From JBBAAP01 sp043808305 (GTDB lineage Bacteria > Planctomycetota > MHYJ01 > JACQXL01): a DNA stretch of 64,000 nt. Location of the stretch: contig JAZDFB010000003.1 of the NCBI GenBank assembly GCA_043808305.1, positions 1 through 64,000 on the forward strand. The letters run 5' to 3'. A program made the position numbers and the translations under genes. Shown here one piece after another: positions 1 through 8,892 of this stretch. Numbering within the stretch: position 1 is the stretch's first letter; each line of letters starts with the position of its first letter. The notes beneath the pieces are model-generated. The model had not been told where the DNA came from. It made no database searches and saw nothing but the letters and a program-made list of their open reading frames with translations.

Positions 1-659
1 GGCCGGTTGCCGTAGGTGCTTTCAATAATCAGGTAATCAATGTCCCGGACTATATCCGGGTCTTTCAAGAGCGGCAGGTTCCTGCGTCCCAGGTCAACCG
101 CATAAAGCAGGCGAATCCTGCCGGAACTGTTGTTTATCTCCAGGTGCACCAGCCCGGCGCCCAGGACGTGTCCGGCCTCAAAGAAGGTGGCCTGGACATC
201 CGGCGCAATCCTGAACGGCTGGCGGTAGTAGTTGCTTCTGAAGTTGCCCAGGCAGGCCTTGGCGTCCTCAGACGTATAAAGCGGCTGGCGCTGAGGCAGT
301 CCTTTTTTCTTGTTTATCTTATTGACGAACTTGATGTCTTCCTCCTGGATATGCCCGCTGTCCGGCAGCATCAGCGAGCACAAATCAACCGTGGCCGAGG
401 TGGCGTGGATGGGGCATTTCAACCCGTGCTTGACCAGGTTCGGGATATTACCGCTGTGGTCGATATGGGCGTGCGAAAGCACCATGGCGCTGACTTTTCC
501 CAGAGGGAACGAAAAGGTCGAATTGACCTTATAGAAATCATCGCGTCGGCCCTGGAATAAGCCGCCGTCAATCAGCACCTGGCTGGCCGATGTCGTGACC
601 AGGTGCATCGAACCAGTCACCGTCCTGGTTCCACCGCAGAATTTAAGCTTGACACTCAT
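1..659 (-). CDS. MBL-fold RNA-metabolising hydrolase (beta-CASP type), 5' part
   Basis: Minus-strand reading frame starting ATG at 659 and running off the left edge, so only about 219 N-terminal residues are present. Seen: the metallo-beta-lactamase metal-binding motif HAHIDH at about residues 63-68, an N-terminal TRTVTGS stretch followed by LIDGGLFQG, a GHVLGAG segment at about 163-169, and ESTYGNR at the truncated end. This order is typical of the beta-CASP branch (YSH1/CPSF-like RNases), whose members bind two zinc ions and cut RNA. The beta-CASP domain itself would lie outside the window. It is transcribed divergently from gyrA. Confidence 0.85.
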   Translation of the reverse strand, partial: MSVKLKFCGGTRTVTGSMHLVTTSASQVLIDGGLFQGRRDDFYKVNSTFSFPLGKVSAMVLSHAHIDHSGNIPNLVKHGLKCPIHATSATVDLCSLMLPDSGHIQEEDIKFVNKINKKKGLPQRQPLYTSEDAKACLGNFRSNYYRQPFRIAPDVQATFFEAGHVLGAGLVHLEINNSSGRIRLLYAVDLGRRNLPLLKDPDIVRDIDYLIIESTYGNR

Positions 660-841
660 CTGAAACTATTTATAGCAACTCTTGTTTGGATGCCTACTTC
701 GTTAGGGGCAGACATGACATTCTGTATCATTATTATGATATTAGCAAACAATATCAATTCTTTTTGACGGGGTCAAAATAATCTTATCATCAGCGTCGCG
801 TTTAATCGTGGAATTATGACCAATTCCTGTATTTCAATCTC

Positions 842-869
842 TTGACAATGCCTCTCTGATTAGTATGCT
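842..869 (+). promoter_or_regulatory. Putative sigma70 promoter of gyrA
   Basis: TTGACA at 842-847, a 16-bp spacer and TATGCT at 864-869, about 70 bp upstream of the gyrA start. The -35 box is perfect and the -10 box matches 4 of 6. Confidence 0.5.
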
Positions 870-941
870 GATAAAACTGCTTTGGCCGGAATTATCGCCG
901 CGCTTATCGGCTTAATCAGCTTACATTAAAGCAGTAATTAT

Positions 942-3464
942 ATGATTAAAGAGTCCAAAGATTCAAATAGCTCTAAAGACCCGAAAGACTCGAAAGACAC
1001 CGCCATCATCGTCGAGCAATCCGGCAATATCCACGACCTGGCCATTGAAGACGAGATGAAAGATTCCTATCTCAATTACGCCATGAGCGTAATCGTCTCG
1101 CGCGCTTTGCCGGACGTCCGGGACGGGCTCAAGCCCTCCCAGCGGCGCATCTTGGTGGCGATGAACGACCTCAACCTCGGCCCGCGCTCCAAGTTCCGCA
1201 AATGCGCCAAAATCTGCGGTGACACCTCCGGTAACTACCATCCGCACGGCGAGCAGGTAGTCTACCCGACATTGGTTCGCATGGCCCAGGATTTCTCTTG
1301 CCGTTACATATTAGTGGACGGCCAGGGCAACTTCGGCTCCGTGGACGGCGACCCGCCGGCCGCCATGCGTTATACCGAGGCGCGCATGTCCGAGTTCGCC
1401 TCCCTGCTGATGAAAGACCTGGATATGGGCACGGTCGACTTCCAGCCCAACTATGACGAGACGCGCGACGAGCCCAAGGTCCTGCCCTCGGCGTTCCCCA
1501 ATTTATTATGCAACGGCTCATCCGGCATCGCCGTCGGAATGGCCACCAGCATCCCGCCCCATAACCTGGTAGAGGTGGCGGACGGGATTATAAAGGTCAT
1601 CGACAAACCGGCCGTAACCATAGACGAGCTGATGGAAATAGTCAAAGGGCCGGACTTCCCGACCGGCGGCATCATCTGCGGCGCACAGGGCATCCGCGAC
1701 GCCTACCTGACCGGCCGGGGCATTATCACCGTTCGGTCCAAGGTTGCCACCGAGGAAGGCAGGCAGGGCAAGAACAGCATTATCATTACCGAGATTCCCT
1801 ATAACCAGGAAAAGTCCAAGATAATCGAGCGTATCGCGGAACTGGTCAAGGACAACCGCATCCAGGGTGTATCCGATATCCGGGACGAATCGGACCGCGA
1901 CGGAATGCGTATCGTGGTTGAGCTCAAGCGCGGCGAGGAAGACCAGATTGTCGTCAACCAGCTCTTCGAGAACACCACCCTGCAGGATAACTTCAGCATC
2001 ATAATGATTTCACTGGTTAACGGCCGGCCGGAAACCCTTAACCTGAAGCAGATGCTGGTGGCATACAAGGACCACCGGGTCGAGGTCATCCGCCGCCGGA
2101 CCAAGTTCTTGCTGGACAAAGCCGAGGCCGAGGCCCATATCCTGGAAGGCCTGGTCATCGCCGTGGACAATATCGACGACATCGTCCACCTGATCAAGAA
2201 ATCCAAGAGCATAGAAGAAGCCAGGGAAAAACTCATAAAGAAATACTCGCTTTCCGAGCTTCAGGCCGATGCCATCTTGCGCATGCAGTTAGCCCGGCTG
2301 ACCGGCCTGGAACGCGAGAAGCTGATATCCGACCTCAAGGCATTGAAGGAGAAAATCCGGGACTACAAGGCCATCCTGGCCGACGAGAACCTGGTTCTGG
2401 ACATCGTCAAGGAAGACCTCTACGAGATGAAGGAAAAATACGGCGACAAGCGCCGGACCGAAATAATGAAGCGCGCACTCAAGGACTTCTCCATCGAAGA
2501 ACTCATCACCGAGGAAGAGACCGTGGTGGTGATAACCCACGACGGCTACATCAAGCGCGTGCCCCTGACCAGCTACCGCAAGCAACAGCGCGGCGGCAAG
2601 GGCGTTATCGGTACCGAGACCAAGGAAGGCGACTTCGTGGACCACCTTTTCGTCGCCTCCACCCACGATTACATCCTCTTCTTTACCGATATCGGTAAGG
2701 TCCACTGGGTCAAGGTCTACGACATCCCGGAGATGTCGCGCACCGCCAAGGGCCGCGCCTTGGTTAACCTCATCCGCTTCAACCAGAAGGAAAAGATAAC
2801 CGAGGCCATTCCGGTCGGCAACTTTGAAAAAGGTTTCCTGGTTATGGCCACGGCTAACGGGCTGGTCAAAAAGACCGCCCTGTCCGAATACGGCAACCCC
2901 CAGAAGGGTGGCATCATTGCCCTGAAACTGGAAGCCGACGACCGTCTTATCGGAGTGCGCACCACATCCGGCAAGGACCACATCATCCTGGGCACCCAGG
3001 AGGGTATGTCCATCCGCTTCCCCGAGGAGAACGCCCGGCCCATGGGCCGCGCCACCTACGGCGTTACCGGCATCAAGCTCAAGAAAGGCGATATGGTCCG
3101 CGATATGATCATCGTGGACGAAAAGGCGTCGCTCTTGAGCGTCTGCGAAAAGGGCTATGGCAAGCGCACCGACTTCAAGGAATACCGCGTCCAGCGCCGG
3201 GGAGGCTCAGGCATCCGCAACATCAAGACCTCCGACCGCAACGGCAAACTCATCGGCATCAAAGAAGTCACCGACGTTGACGAAATAATGCTGATGACCG
3301 CCAAGGGAATGACGGTCCGGATGCCGGTCAAAGACCTGCGCAGTATCGGCCGGAACACACAGGGCGTGCGCCTGATAAACTTAAGCGCCGGCGATAAACT
3401 CGTCTCCGTCGCCCGCGTCTGCCCCGAAGAGGTCGAAGAGGGAAAAGAAGAGAAAAAGCCATAA
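942..3464 (+). CDS. gyrA: DNA gyrase subunit A
   Basis: 840 residues, normal length. GyrA forms the breakage-reunion half of gyrase and introduces negative supercoils with GyrB. Seen: a charged, low-complexity Lys/Asp/Ser N-terminal tail (about residues 3-20), the winged-helix region, the catalytic Tyr at about 144 in AAMRYTEARM, and a C-terminal beta-pinwheel. A GyrA box of the form QQRGGKG separates gyrase from topoisomerase IV ParC. In the quinolone pocket the motif is HPHGEQVVYP, so the positions equal to E. coli Ser83 and Asp87 are Gln105 and Pro109. It stands alone, without gyrB or dnaA in view. Confidence 0.97.
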   Translation: MIKESKDSNSSKDPKDSKDTAIIVEQSGNIHDLAIEDEMKDSYLNYAMSVIVSRALPDVRDGLKPSQRRILVAMNDLNLGPRSKFRKCAKICGDTSGNYHPHGEQVVYPTLVRMAQDFSCRYILVDGQGNFGSVDGDPPAAMRYTEARMSEFASLLMKDLDMGTVDFQPNYDETRDEPKVLPSAFPNLLCNGSSGIAVGMATSIPPHNLVEVADGIIKVIDKPAVTIDELMEIVKGPDFPTGGIICGAQGIRDAYLTGRGIITVRSKVATEEGRQGKNSIIITEIPYNQEKSKIIERIAELVKDNRIQGVSDIRDESDRDGMRIVVELKRGEEDQIVVNQLFENTTLQDNFSIIMISLVNGRPETLNLKQMLVAYKDHRVEVIRRRTKFLLDKAEAEAHILEGLVIAVDNIDDIVHLIKKSKSIEEAREKLIKKYSLSELQADAILRMQLARLTGLEREKLISDLKALKEKIRDYKAILADENLVLDIVKEDLYEMKEKYGDKRRTEIMKRALKDFSIEELITEEETVVVITHDGYIKRVPLTSYRKQQRGGKGVIGTETKEGDFVDHLFVASTHDYILFFTDIGKVHWVKVYDIPEMSRTAKGRALVNLIRFNQKEKITEAIPVGNFEKGFLVMATANGLVKKTALSEYGNPQKGGIIALKLEADDRLIGVRTTSGKDHIILGTQEGMSIRFPEENARPMGRATYGVTGIKLKKGDMVRDMIIVDEKASLLSVCEKGYGKRTDFKEYRVQRRGGSGIRNIKTSDRNGKLIGIKEVTDVDEIMLMTAKGMTVRMPVKDLRSIGRNTQGVRLINLSAGDKLVSVARVCPEEVEEGKEEKKP

Positions 3465-3472
3465 CCTTTCTT

Positions 3473-3506
3473 AGTGCCACTAGGAACGAAGAGACGTAGA
3501 GGCACT
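3473..3506. repeat. Palindromic repeat, AGTGCC/GGCACT arms
   Basis: Directly after gyrA, arms AGTGCC (3473-3478) and GGCACT (3501-3506) enclose a core containing GGAACGAAGAGACGTA. The same kind of core, with other arms, recurs at 8893-8957, 9096-9128, 13580-13680, 33790-33875 and 39387-39418. Confidence 0.6.
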
Positions 3507-3594
3507 TAGATCCTTGAGCGCTAGCGAATGGGATAAGCAACCTACTCGATAATAATCCTTGACCTTACCACTCTCTTATTGTAAATATTTATTT

Positions 3595-4461
3595 ATGAGG
3601 CAGCTAATACTCGTGCTGTTAATCAGTCTCGCTATAATCAGCGGTTGCACCAGTCTGGAGACTAAACCGCCTGCAGAGTCGCAACCCCGCCAAGAGCGGG
3701 ATAAACTTCGTCCCGATTATTTCGGGACCCCGCCCCTGCAGGAAACAATTGCCCAGCCGCCGATTGATGAAGCGCGCCGGCAACAGATAGAAAAATTAGC
3801 GGAACAACTCTCAAGCCAGAACCAATATGAACAAATAAACGCTATTTATGCCATTATGGAACTGGATGCCAAAGAGGCTATCCCGGCGATTATCAAATTA
3901 TTAGCGGCACGGGGGCAGGATACAGACCCAGGGGTTCTTCTGCCGGCTGTTGATGCATTGGTAAAACTTGACGCTGACCAGGCAATCCCGGCCATTACCG
4001 GATTATTACAGAATGACGACCCGGAGGTTCGCCAGTCGGCTGTCAAGGCATTGGTAAACTTTTACGCCAAGGAAGCGGTTCCGGAAATCATCAAATTGCT
4101 CCGGGATAATAACTGTAATGTCCGCCAGTCGGCGGTTGATGCATTGGTGATACTTGACGTCAGCCAGGCAATCACGGTTATTACAGGATTATTACAGGAT
4201 ACCTGCTCGGATGTCCGTCGGTCGGTTATTAGGGCACTGGTAGAATTTGGCGTAAAACAGGCGATACCTGACATTACCAAACTATTACAGGATAATAACC
4301 CAGGGGTTCGCCTGTGGGCTGTCTGGGCATTGGGCGAACTTGGCGCCGACCGGGCCATCCCCGACATCACCAAACTATTGGAGGATAGCGACCCGGATGT
4401 CCGCCAGGCCGCCCGTACGGCGCTAAAGAAGTTGCACATCGCAGTCCCGGAAGAGAAATAG
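3595..4461 (+). CDS. HEAT-repeat lipoprotein
   Basis: About 288 residues from the ATG at 3595. A TTG at 3559 in the same frame would put extra residues before the signal peptide, so ATG is preferred. Residues 1-17 form a lipoprotein signal with lipobox IISGC, so the protein is probably anchored to a membrane. From about residue 60 there are seven or so HEAT/PBS-lyase repeats of about 31 residues with the pattern AIPxITxLLxDxxPxVRxxAVxAL, which is a protein-protein binding scaffold. The Pro-rich linker before the repeats holds a palindromic element (3710-3728). It is a paralogue of the protein at 29929-30684, and both end in VPEEK. Partner unknown. Confidence 0.8.
   Translation: MRQLILVLLISLAIISGCTSLETKPPAESQPRQERDKLRPDYFGTPPLQETIAQPPIDEARRQQIEKLAEQLSSQNQYEQINAIYAIMELDAKEAIPAIIKLLAARGQDTDPGVLLPAVDALVKLDADQAIPAITGLLQNDDPEVRQSAVKALVNFYAKEAVPEIIKLLRDNNCNVRQSAVDALVILDVSQAITVITGLLQDTCSDVRRSVIRALVEFGVKQAIPDITKLLQDNNPGVRLWAVWALGELGADRAIPDITKLLEDSDPDVRQAARTALKKLHIAVPEEK
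3710..3728. repeat. Palindrome inside the HEAT lipoprotein gene
   Basis: GTCCCGA-TTATT-TCGGGAC, a perfect 7-bp stem, lies in frame in the linker between the signal peptide and the HEAT domain. It is next to a second small stem CCCGC/GCGGG. The same stem type occurs in ispD (49382-49400) and in intergenic DNA. Confidence 0.55.
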
Positions 4462-4523
4462 CTAAGTCCGGCTCTTAGTGTTGCCGATAATAAACATTGA
4501 AAGAAAGAGGAAAGAATACAAGC

Positions 4524-5027
4524 ATGGATGTTTTTGAAAACATCAGGTTAACCCGTCTGCCTAAACCAACCCGGCTGTTGGTCACCATGTTTCTGCTGAT
4601 GATGGCGCTTGGCTCTTTATTGGCGGCTGTCAACACCTGGGCGGGCGTGGGAATGAATTATACCGCTATTGTCAATTACATTTTGGGCTTTGAATCGTAT
4701 CCCAAGTCATATCCGGGCATGGATTTCAAATGTTTAATTACCCTCAGTCATACTCACGTAATCGCCATGGGTTTGATGGTCTTTTGCCTGGGCCTGGTTT
4801 TCCAGTTCACCGGCACTTTACCGCTATGGCTGAAGAAATTTATTCTGGCGTTCTCTTTTATATCGGTTCTTCTCGTGGATGGTTCTTTCTGGGTCGTCAA
4901 ATATGCCACCCCGATGGGCGCATACCTGATGATGTTATCCGGCATGCTTTTTGGCATCTGCGTATTCCTTGAAACCGCCACTCCGCTCTACGAGATGTGG
5001 ATTAAAAAAGAGACCCGGGCAGACTGA
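4524..5027 (+). CDS. Four-helix integral membrane protein of unknown function
   Basis: About 167 residues from ATG 4524, which has an AAAGAGGA ribosome-binding site upstream. The TTG at 4497 has none. Seen: hydrophobic segments at about residues 16-38, 70-92, 100-120 and 125-147, a conserved-looking SHTHVIAMG in the second segment, and a tryptophan-rich loop. His pairs of this kind can bind haem or metal in small respiratory membrane proteins, but that is only a possibility here. I do not recognise the family. It lies between two exported-protein genes and could share a transcript with the next one. Confidence 0.7.
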   Translation: MDVFENIRLTRLPKPTRLLVTMFLLMMALGSLLAAVNTWAGVGMNYTAIVNYILGFESYPKSYPGMDFKCLITLSHTHVIAMGLMVFCLGLVFQFTGTLPLWLKKFILAFSFISVLLVDGSFWVVKYATPMGAYLMMLSGMLFGICVFLETATPLYEMWIKKETRAD

Positions 5028-5127
5028 TTGCAGCCATTATAAAATCCTTGACAAAAGGCGGAATCATAATAAAATCAAAGCAATAATAACATTGATAAGA
5101 AGTTCCTCAATAAAGGAGAAATGGATT

Positions 5128-5949
5128 ATGAAAAAATGGCAATTAATGTTGGTCTTGGCAATGATGGCGTTCCTCGGCAGCGGCGTATTCTTTGACAATT
5201 GTGTCAATGGCTGAGGGGGTAATAATGGCGGAGGTGCTCCGCAAAGCGCGACAGAGGCCATAAATACAATGGTCGATAAACTCATACAAAAAGCAACCAA
5301 ACTCATAAAGGACGGCGAAGATGCCAATATCTCGGATGCTTTATGGGAACATTGCGAACTGATGGTAAAAAATGCTTACGATTTAACCGTCTATTGCAAC
5401 AAAAAATTGTCGGCAAAAGACGCCGATAGCGCCGACGCAAAACCGGATGTGACCCGCGACGACATATTGGAAGCCATCAAGTCCAATGTCAGATTGATGA
5501 AAAAAAGCGTGGAGATGACCGAAAAGTGCCTGAGCGGCATAAAGGACCCTTCCGGCAAAGTATCGGAAACTTATATCTGCCCGAAGTGCGCAGAAACTCA
5601 GGAACAGCCCGGCAAATGCCCCAAATGCGAGGTGGTTTTGGAAAATCAGATTGATTACATCTTAAAGACGGCCGACAAATTAGTAAAAGAAATCAAACCC
5701 GAAAACGCCGATTCGCTTATGACCGCTTGCGAGCAGATGACGAAAAAGGCATTGGCAAAGATTAAAAAATGCAACAGCATGCTGGCCGAGGATAAACCGG
5801 TGACTGCTGAAATAGCCCAGGCCGCAAAAGATACAAACAAGCTGGTAGCAAAATCAATGGAAGTCAGCGAAAAATACCTGCTTATTTCCCAGGAGGCATC
5901 TAAGCCGAACCAAAAAGCAACAGACGAAAAACCCGCTGAAAAGAAATAG
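5128..5949 (+). CDS. Exported protein with HMBD-like zinc ribbon, interrupted by in-frame UGA
   Basis: ATG 5128 follows a good AAAGGAGA site. Codons 1-28 encode a signal peptide (MKKWQLMLVLAMMAF...), codon 29 (5212-5214) is UGA, and the same frame then continues without a stop to 5949 (273 codons including UGA). The part after UGA begins GGNNGGG, as lipoproteins often do after the lipidated Cys. It is helical and Lys-rich, with a YxCPKC...PGKCPKC segment around 5570-5630 that resembles the heavy-metal-binding HMBD domain. UGA could be a mutated lipobox Cys codon, a sequencing error or a recoded selenocysteine. A start at ATG 5269 would lack any export signal. Function unknown. Confidence 0.6.
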
Positions 5950-5969
5950 GCGCGGCAGAAAAACATAAA

Positions 5970-6005
5970 AAGGCGCTCTGAAGACAAATCAGGGCGCCTT
6001 TTTTC
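5970..6005 (+). terminator. Rho-independent terminator
   Basis: A 12-bp stem with one G-T pair (5970-5981 with 5989-6000), a 7-nt loop, and a T tail at 5999-6004. It closes the transcript of the exported metal-binding protein. Confidence 0.85.
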
Positions 6006-6072
6006 TTCCCTGGTTGGCGGGAACCCAAGCACATACTTGGGACAATCACCCGTATCATCCGTGTATTATCCG

Positions 6073-8649
6073 TTATGAGGATAGCCCGGCTTTCCTGTTT
6101 GTGGCTAATTTAAGCAGTTCAAACCAGAGGATGCTTGCAATGCCGGCGCCGGAGCAAAGGACAATATCAGCCGTGTGCAACGAGTTGAAATGAAAAAGCC
6201 CGCGCAGAAACGGGACATTCAGAATCAGATACAAGCAAACTACCGCGCCGCCCACAATCCAAAAAAGGGCGCGGTTCGGCTCTTTGAACATCGAGATAAT
6301 GGTCCGTGTCCAAGAACGATTGGTGAGAATAAGGCCCAGGTTTGCCACGACCAGCGTGGTGAAGGCTAACGCCCGCATGGAATTCTCTTCCGGATGGCCC
6401 AGCCGCCCGGCGATGATGGAAACCGCCAGGACAATAATCAGGACGCTGGCGCCTTGCAGGAGGCTGAGCGAGATTCCTTTAAGGCTGAAGAGCCGTTCAT
6501 TGGGGTTGCGCGGCGGACGTTTCATTATGTTTTTCTCGGCATTCTCCGCTTCAAAGATGGTCGAGCAAGCCGGGTCGATGATAAGCTCCAGAAAGACCAC
6601 GTGCATGGGCAGAAGGAAAATCGGCCAATCATTGAAAAAGACCGGGATGATGGAAAGCCCGGCGATGGGCACATGGACCGCGAAGATATACGAAATCGCT
6701 TTTTTGATGTTGTCAAAAATACGGCGCCCCATCTTGACCGCCTGGACTATGGATGAGAAATCGTCGTCCAGCAGGACAAGCGCCGATGATTCCCGGGCCA
6801 CATCCGTTCCGCGGCCGCCCATGGCGATGCCGATGTGCGCCGCCTTGAGCGCCGGGGCGTCGTTGACGCCGTCGCCGGTCATGGCCACTATTTCGCGGTT
6901 TGCCTTAAGGGCCGTAACCAGTCGGAGTTTTTGCTCAGGCACAACGCGCGCGAAAATGTTCGCTTTTGTTATCCGCTCGGTCAGTTCCTCGTCGGTCATG
7001 GCATCCAGCTCGGGGCCGGTAATAACTTCCTCAGGGTTTCGCAATCCGATTTGACGTGCGATGCTCTGGGCGGTTCCGGGGTAGTCGCCGGTAATCATTA
7101 TTACGCGTATCCCGGCGGTGTAGCACTCGCGGATAGCCTCCGGCACCGCAGGCCGTATAGGATCAGCCAAGCCGATGAAACCGATAAATTTAAACGGAAA
7201 ATTATGCTGTTCCGCCGGCAGGTTTTGCTTGGTGAACTGCGCCTGGGCGACACCCAGGACGCGCAAGCCTTCATTAGCCATGGTGACAACCTGATTCATT
7301 AATTCGGTCTTTTGCTTCGGGTCTAAATGGCAAAGATCGGCAATCGCCTCCGGCGCCCCTTTGGCGGCGATAATAAATCCGCGGCCTTCCGTGGATTCCC
7401 AAACATGCGAAAGAGCCAGCAGCGTTGGTGAGAGCGGGTATTCATGGATTAATTTCCAATTCTCATGCAAATGCTCGGTCCGCGCCAGAAATTTATTGCC
7501 GATATGATTGAGTGCTTTTTCCATCGGGTCAAAAGGGTCTTTCTTGCTGGCTAAAACCCCGTATTCCAGAAGCCGGTGGAAATGCTCCGGCAGGGTTTTG
7601 TTCTTCGGGTCGTCGGTATTGATAATTTCATTATTCGCATAAAGCTGGCGGACGGACATCTGATTGAGGGTAAGCGTCCCGGTCTTATCGGTGCACAGGA
7701 CGGTGGCGGCGCCCAGGGTTTCCACCGCCGGCATCCGGCGCGTAAGGACGCGGTTCTGCGAGATGCGCCAGGCGCCAAGCGCCAGGAAAATAGTCAGCAC
7801 CACGGGAAATTCCTCGGGCAGCGTGGCCATCGCCAGGGTGATGCCGGCCAGCAATCCTTCCTCCCATACCTGGGCGGTATTGCCGCGAGTCAGGCCGTAA
7901 AAAACGACTACAAACGCGCAAAGAGACATTCCGACAACCGCCAGGTTGCGCACCAGCCGCCTCGTTTCCTTCTGCAACAAAGTCTCTTCAGTCTCAACCT
8001 TCTGGAGCGCTTTGCCGATTTTCCCCAGCTCCGTTTTCGGGCCGGTAGCCAGGACTTCGGCCACGCCCTGCCCGCTGGTGACAAGCGCGCCGGAAAAGAC
8101 GAAAGGGATATCGTCGCCGCCCGGCTTGCCGATGGGGGCGGAATCATTCACGGCGATTTTACGCACCGGCACCGACTCGCCGGTGAGGAGGGATTCGTCA
8201 GCCGCCAGATTAATGGAATAGCGCATAACGGCATCGGCCGGAATGCGGTCGCCTTCGGCAAGGATAATCAGGTCTCCCCGGACCACCTCGCGTCCGGCAA
8301 TGCGTTTCCGGGAGCCGTCCCGGATTACCAGGGCCCGCGGGCTGGACAAATCGCGCAGCGCTTCCAGGGCGCGTTCAGTCCGGCGTTCCTGGTAAATGGT
8401 GATGCCCATAACGATGAAAACGAAACCTAGAAGCATGACCGCATCCAGCGGCTCGCCCATAAAAAGATACAGGCTGCCGCAGGCCACCAGCATTAAAAAC
8501 ATCGGTTCGCGGACTACTTCAAACGCGATGGCAAAGACGTTGCGTTTGCCGGCGGCCGGCAATTCATTGGGCCCGTCCTCCCGGAAACGGCTGAGCGCCT
8601 CGGCCTCAGAAAGTCCGGCGGCTGTTTTTGGGTCAAAATGCTCGGCCAT
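6073..8649 (-). CDS. P-type cation-transporting ATPase (P2-like)
   Basis: 858 residues, full length. It pumps cations across the inner membrane at the cost of ATP. Seen: N-terminal cation-ATPase domain, actuator motif TGES (156-159), TM4 motif PEEFP (278-282), phosphorylation motif DKTGT with Asp321, nucleotide-binding KGAPE (430-434), hinge TGDGVNDAP (591-599) and a C-terminal block of about six helices. No N-terminal CxxC metal domain is present. PEEFP in place of PEGLP (Ca2+) or CPC (heavy metal) leaves the ion uncertain. The leader carries a NiCo-riboswitch-like element, so export of a divalent metal such as Co, Ni or Fe is the best inference. Confidence 0.9.
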   Translation of the reverse strand: MAEHFDPKTAAGLSEAEALSRFREDGPNELPAAGKRNVFAIAFEVVREPMFLMLVACGSLYLFMGEPLDAVMLLGFVFIVMGITIYQERRTERALEALRDLSSPRALVIRDGSRKRIAGREVVRGDLIILAEGDRIPADAVMRYSINLAADESLLTGESVPVRKIAVNDSAPIGKPGGDDIPFVFSGALVTSGQGVAEVLATGPKTELGKIGKALQKVETEETLLQKETRRLVRNLAVVGMSLCAFVVVFYGLTRGNTAQVWEEGLLAGITLAMATLPEEFPVVLTIFLALGAWRISQNRVLTRRMPAVETLGAATVLCTDKTGTLTLNQMSVRQLYANNEIINTDDPKNKTLPEHFHRLLEYGVLASKKDPFDPMEKALNHIGNKFLARTEHLHENWKLIHEYPLSPTLLALSHVWESTEGRGFIIAAKGAPEAIADLCHLDPKQKTELMNQVVTMANEGLRVLGVAQAQFTKQNLPAEQHNFPFKFIGFIGLADPIRPAVPEAIRECYTAGIRVIMITGDYPGTAQSIARQIGLRNPEEVITGPELDAMTDEELTERITKANIFARVVPEQKLRLVTALKANREIVAMTGDGVNDAPALKAAHIGIAMGGRGTDVARESSALVLLDDDFSSIVQAVKMGRRIFDNIKKAISYIFAVHVPIAGLSIIPVFFNDWPIFLLPMHVVFLELIIDPACSTIFEAENAEKNIMKRPPRNPNERLFSLKGISLSLLQGASVLIIVLAVSIIAGRLGHPEENSMRALAFTTLVVANLGLILTNRSWTRTIISMFKEPNRALFWIVGGAVVCLYLILNVPFLRGLFHFNSLHTADIVLCSGAGIASILWFELLKLATNRKAGLSS

Positions 8650-8716
8650 AAGATGCGATGCTTTCTTTAAATTGGTTTTTCATAATTCTATCATAAGCGG
8701 TTTTAAACCTGATAAA

Positions 8717-8753
8717 AAAGCCCTGTGTGACAATCATAGTCCCACAGGGCTTT
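8717..8753 (-). terminator. Intrinsic terminator in the ATPase leader (expression platform)
   Basis: On the minus strand AAAGCCCTGTG (8753-8743) pairs with CACAGGGCTTT (8727-8717) in a perfect 11-bp stem, followed by a T-run. It sits 68 bp before the ATPase start and overlaps the 3' part of the aptamer, so the two folds exclude each other. Confidence 0.8.
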
Positions 8754-8812
8754 CACCCGCTGTCAATCAAGACCCGTCTGCATTTCGGCAACCCGAAACC
8801 GACTGCTCTTAT
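8735..8812 (-). promoter_or_regulatory. NiCo (czcD) riboswitch-like aptamer
   Basis: Read 5' to 3' on the minus strand this leader shows, in order: GAGCAG (8808-8803), a hairpin TTTCGG-GTTG-CCGAAA, TGCAGACGGG (8782-8773), a short GTC/GAC hairpin, and ACAG (8763-8760) closing a helix with CTGT, followed by GGGAC (CTGTGGGAC, 8747-8739). These conserved blocks and their order are those of the NiCo/czcD class, a four-way junction that binds Co2+/Ni2+ cooperatively; later work also proposed Fe2+. Metal binding should hold CCCTGTG in the aptamer and stop terminator formation, switching on the ATPase. Recognised from memory of the consensus, not by a covariance search. Confidence 0.75.
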
Positions 8813-8839
8813 TTATTATTTCAAAGAACCGCAATAAAA

Positions 8840-8866
8840 ATTATAAAAAGTCCTATCTGGTGTCAA
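8840..8866 (-). promoter_or_regulatory. Promoter of the riboswitch-ATPase transcript
   Basis: On the minus strand TTGACA (8866-8861) and TATAAT (8845-8840) are both perfect, separated by 15 bp, slightly short. Transcription would start about 20 bp before the aptamer. Confidence 0.55.
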
Positions 8867-8892
8867 GTATTTTTGTCCTGCAAAATTTCTGT

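Noticed and set aside
144..560. Plus-strand open frames opposite the MBL-fold gene
   Set aside because: The minus strand encodes a clear metallo-beta-lactamase with HAHIDH; the plus frames have no motifs.
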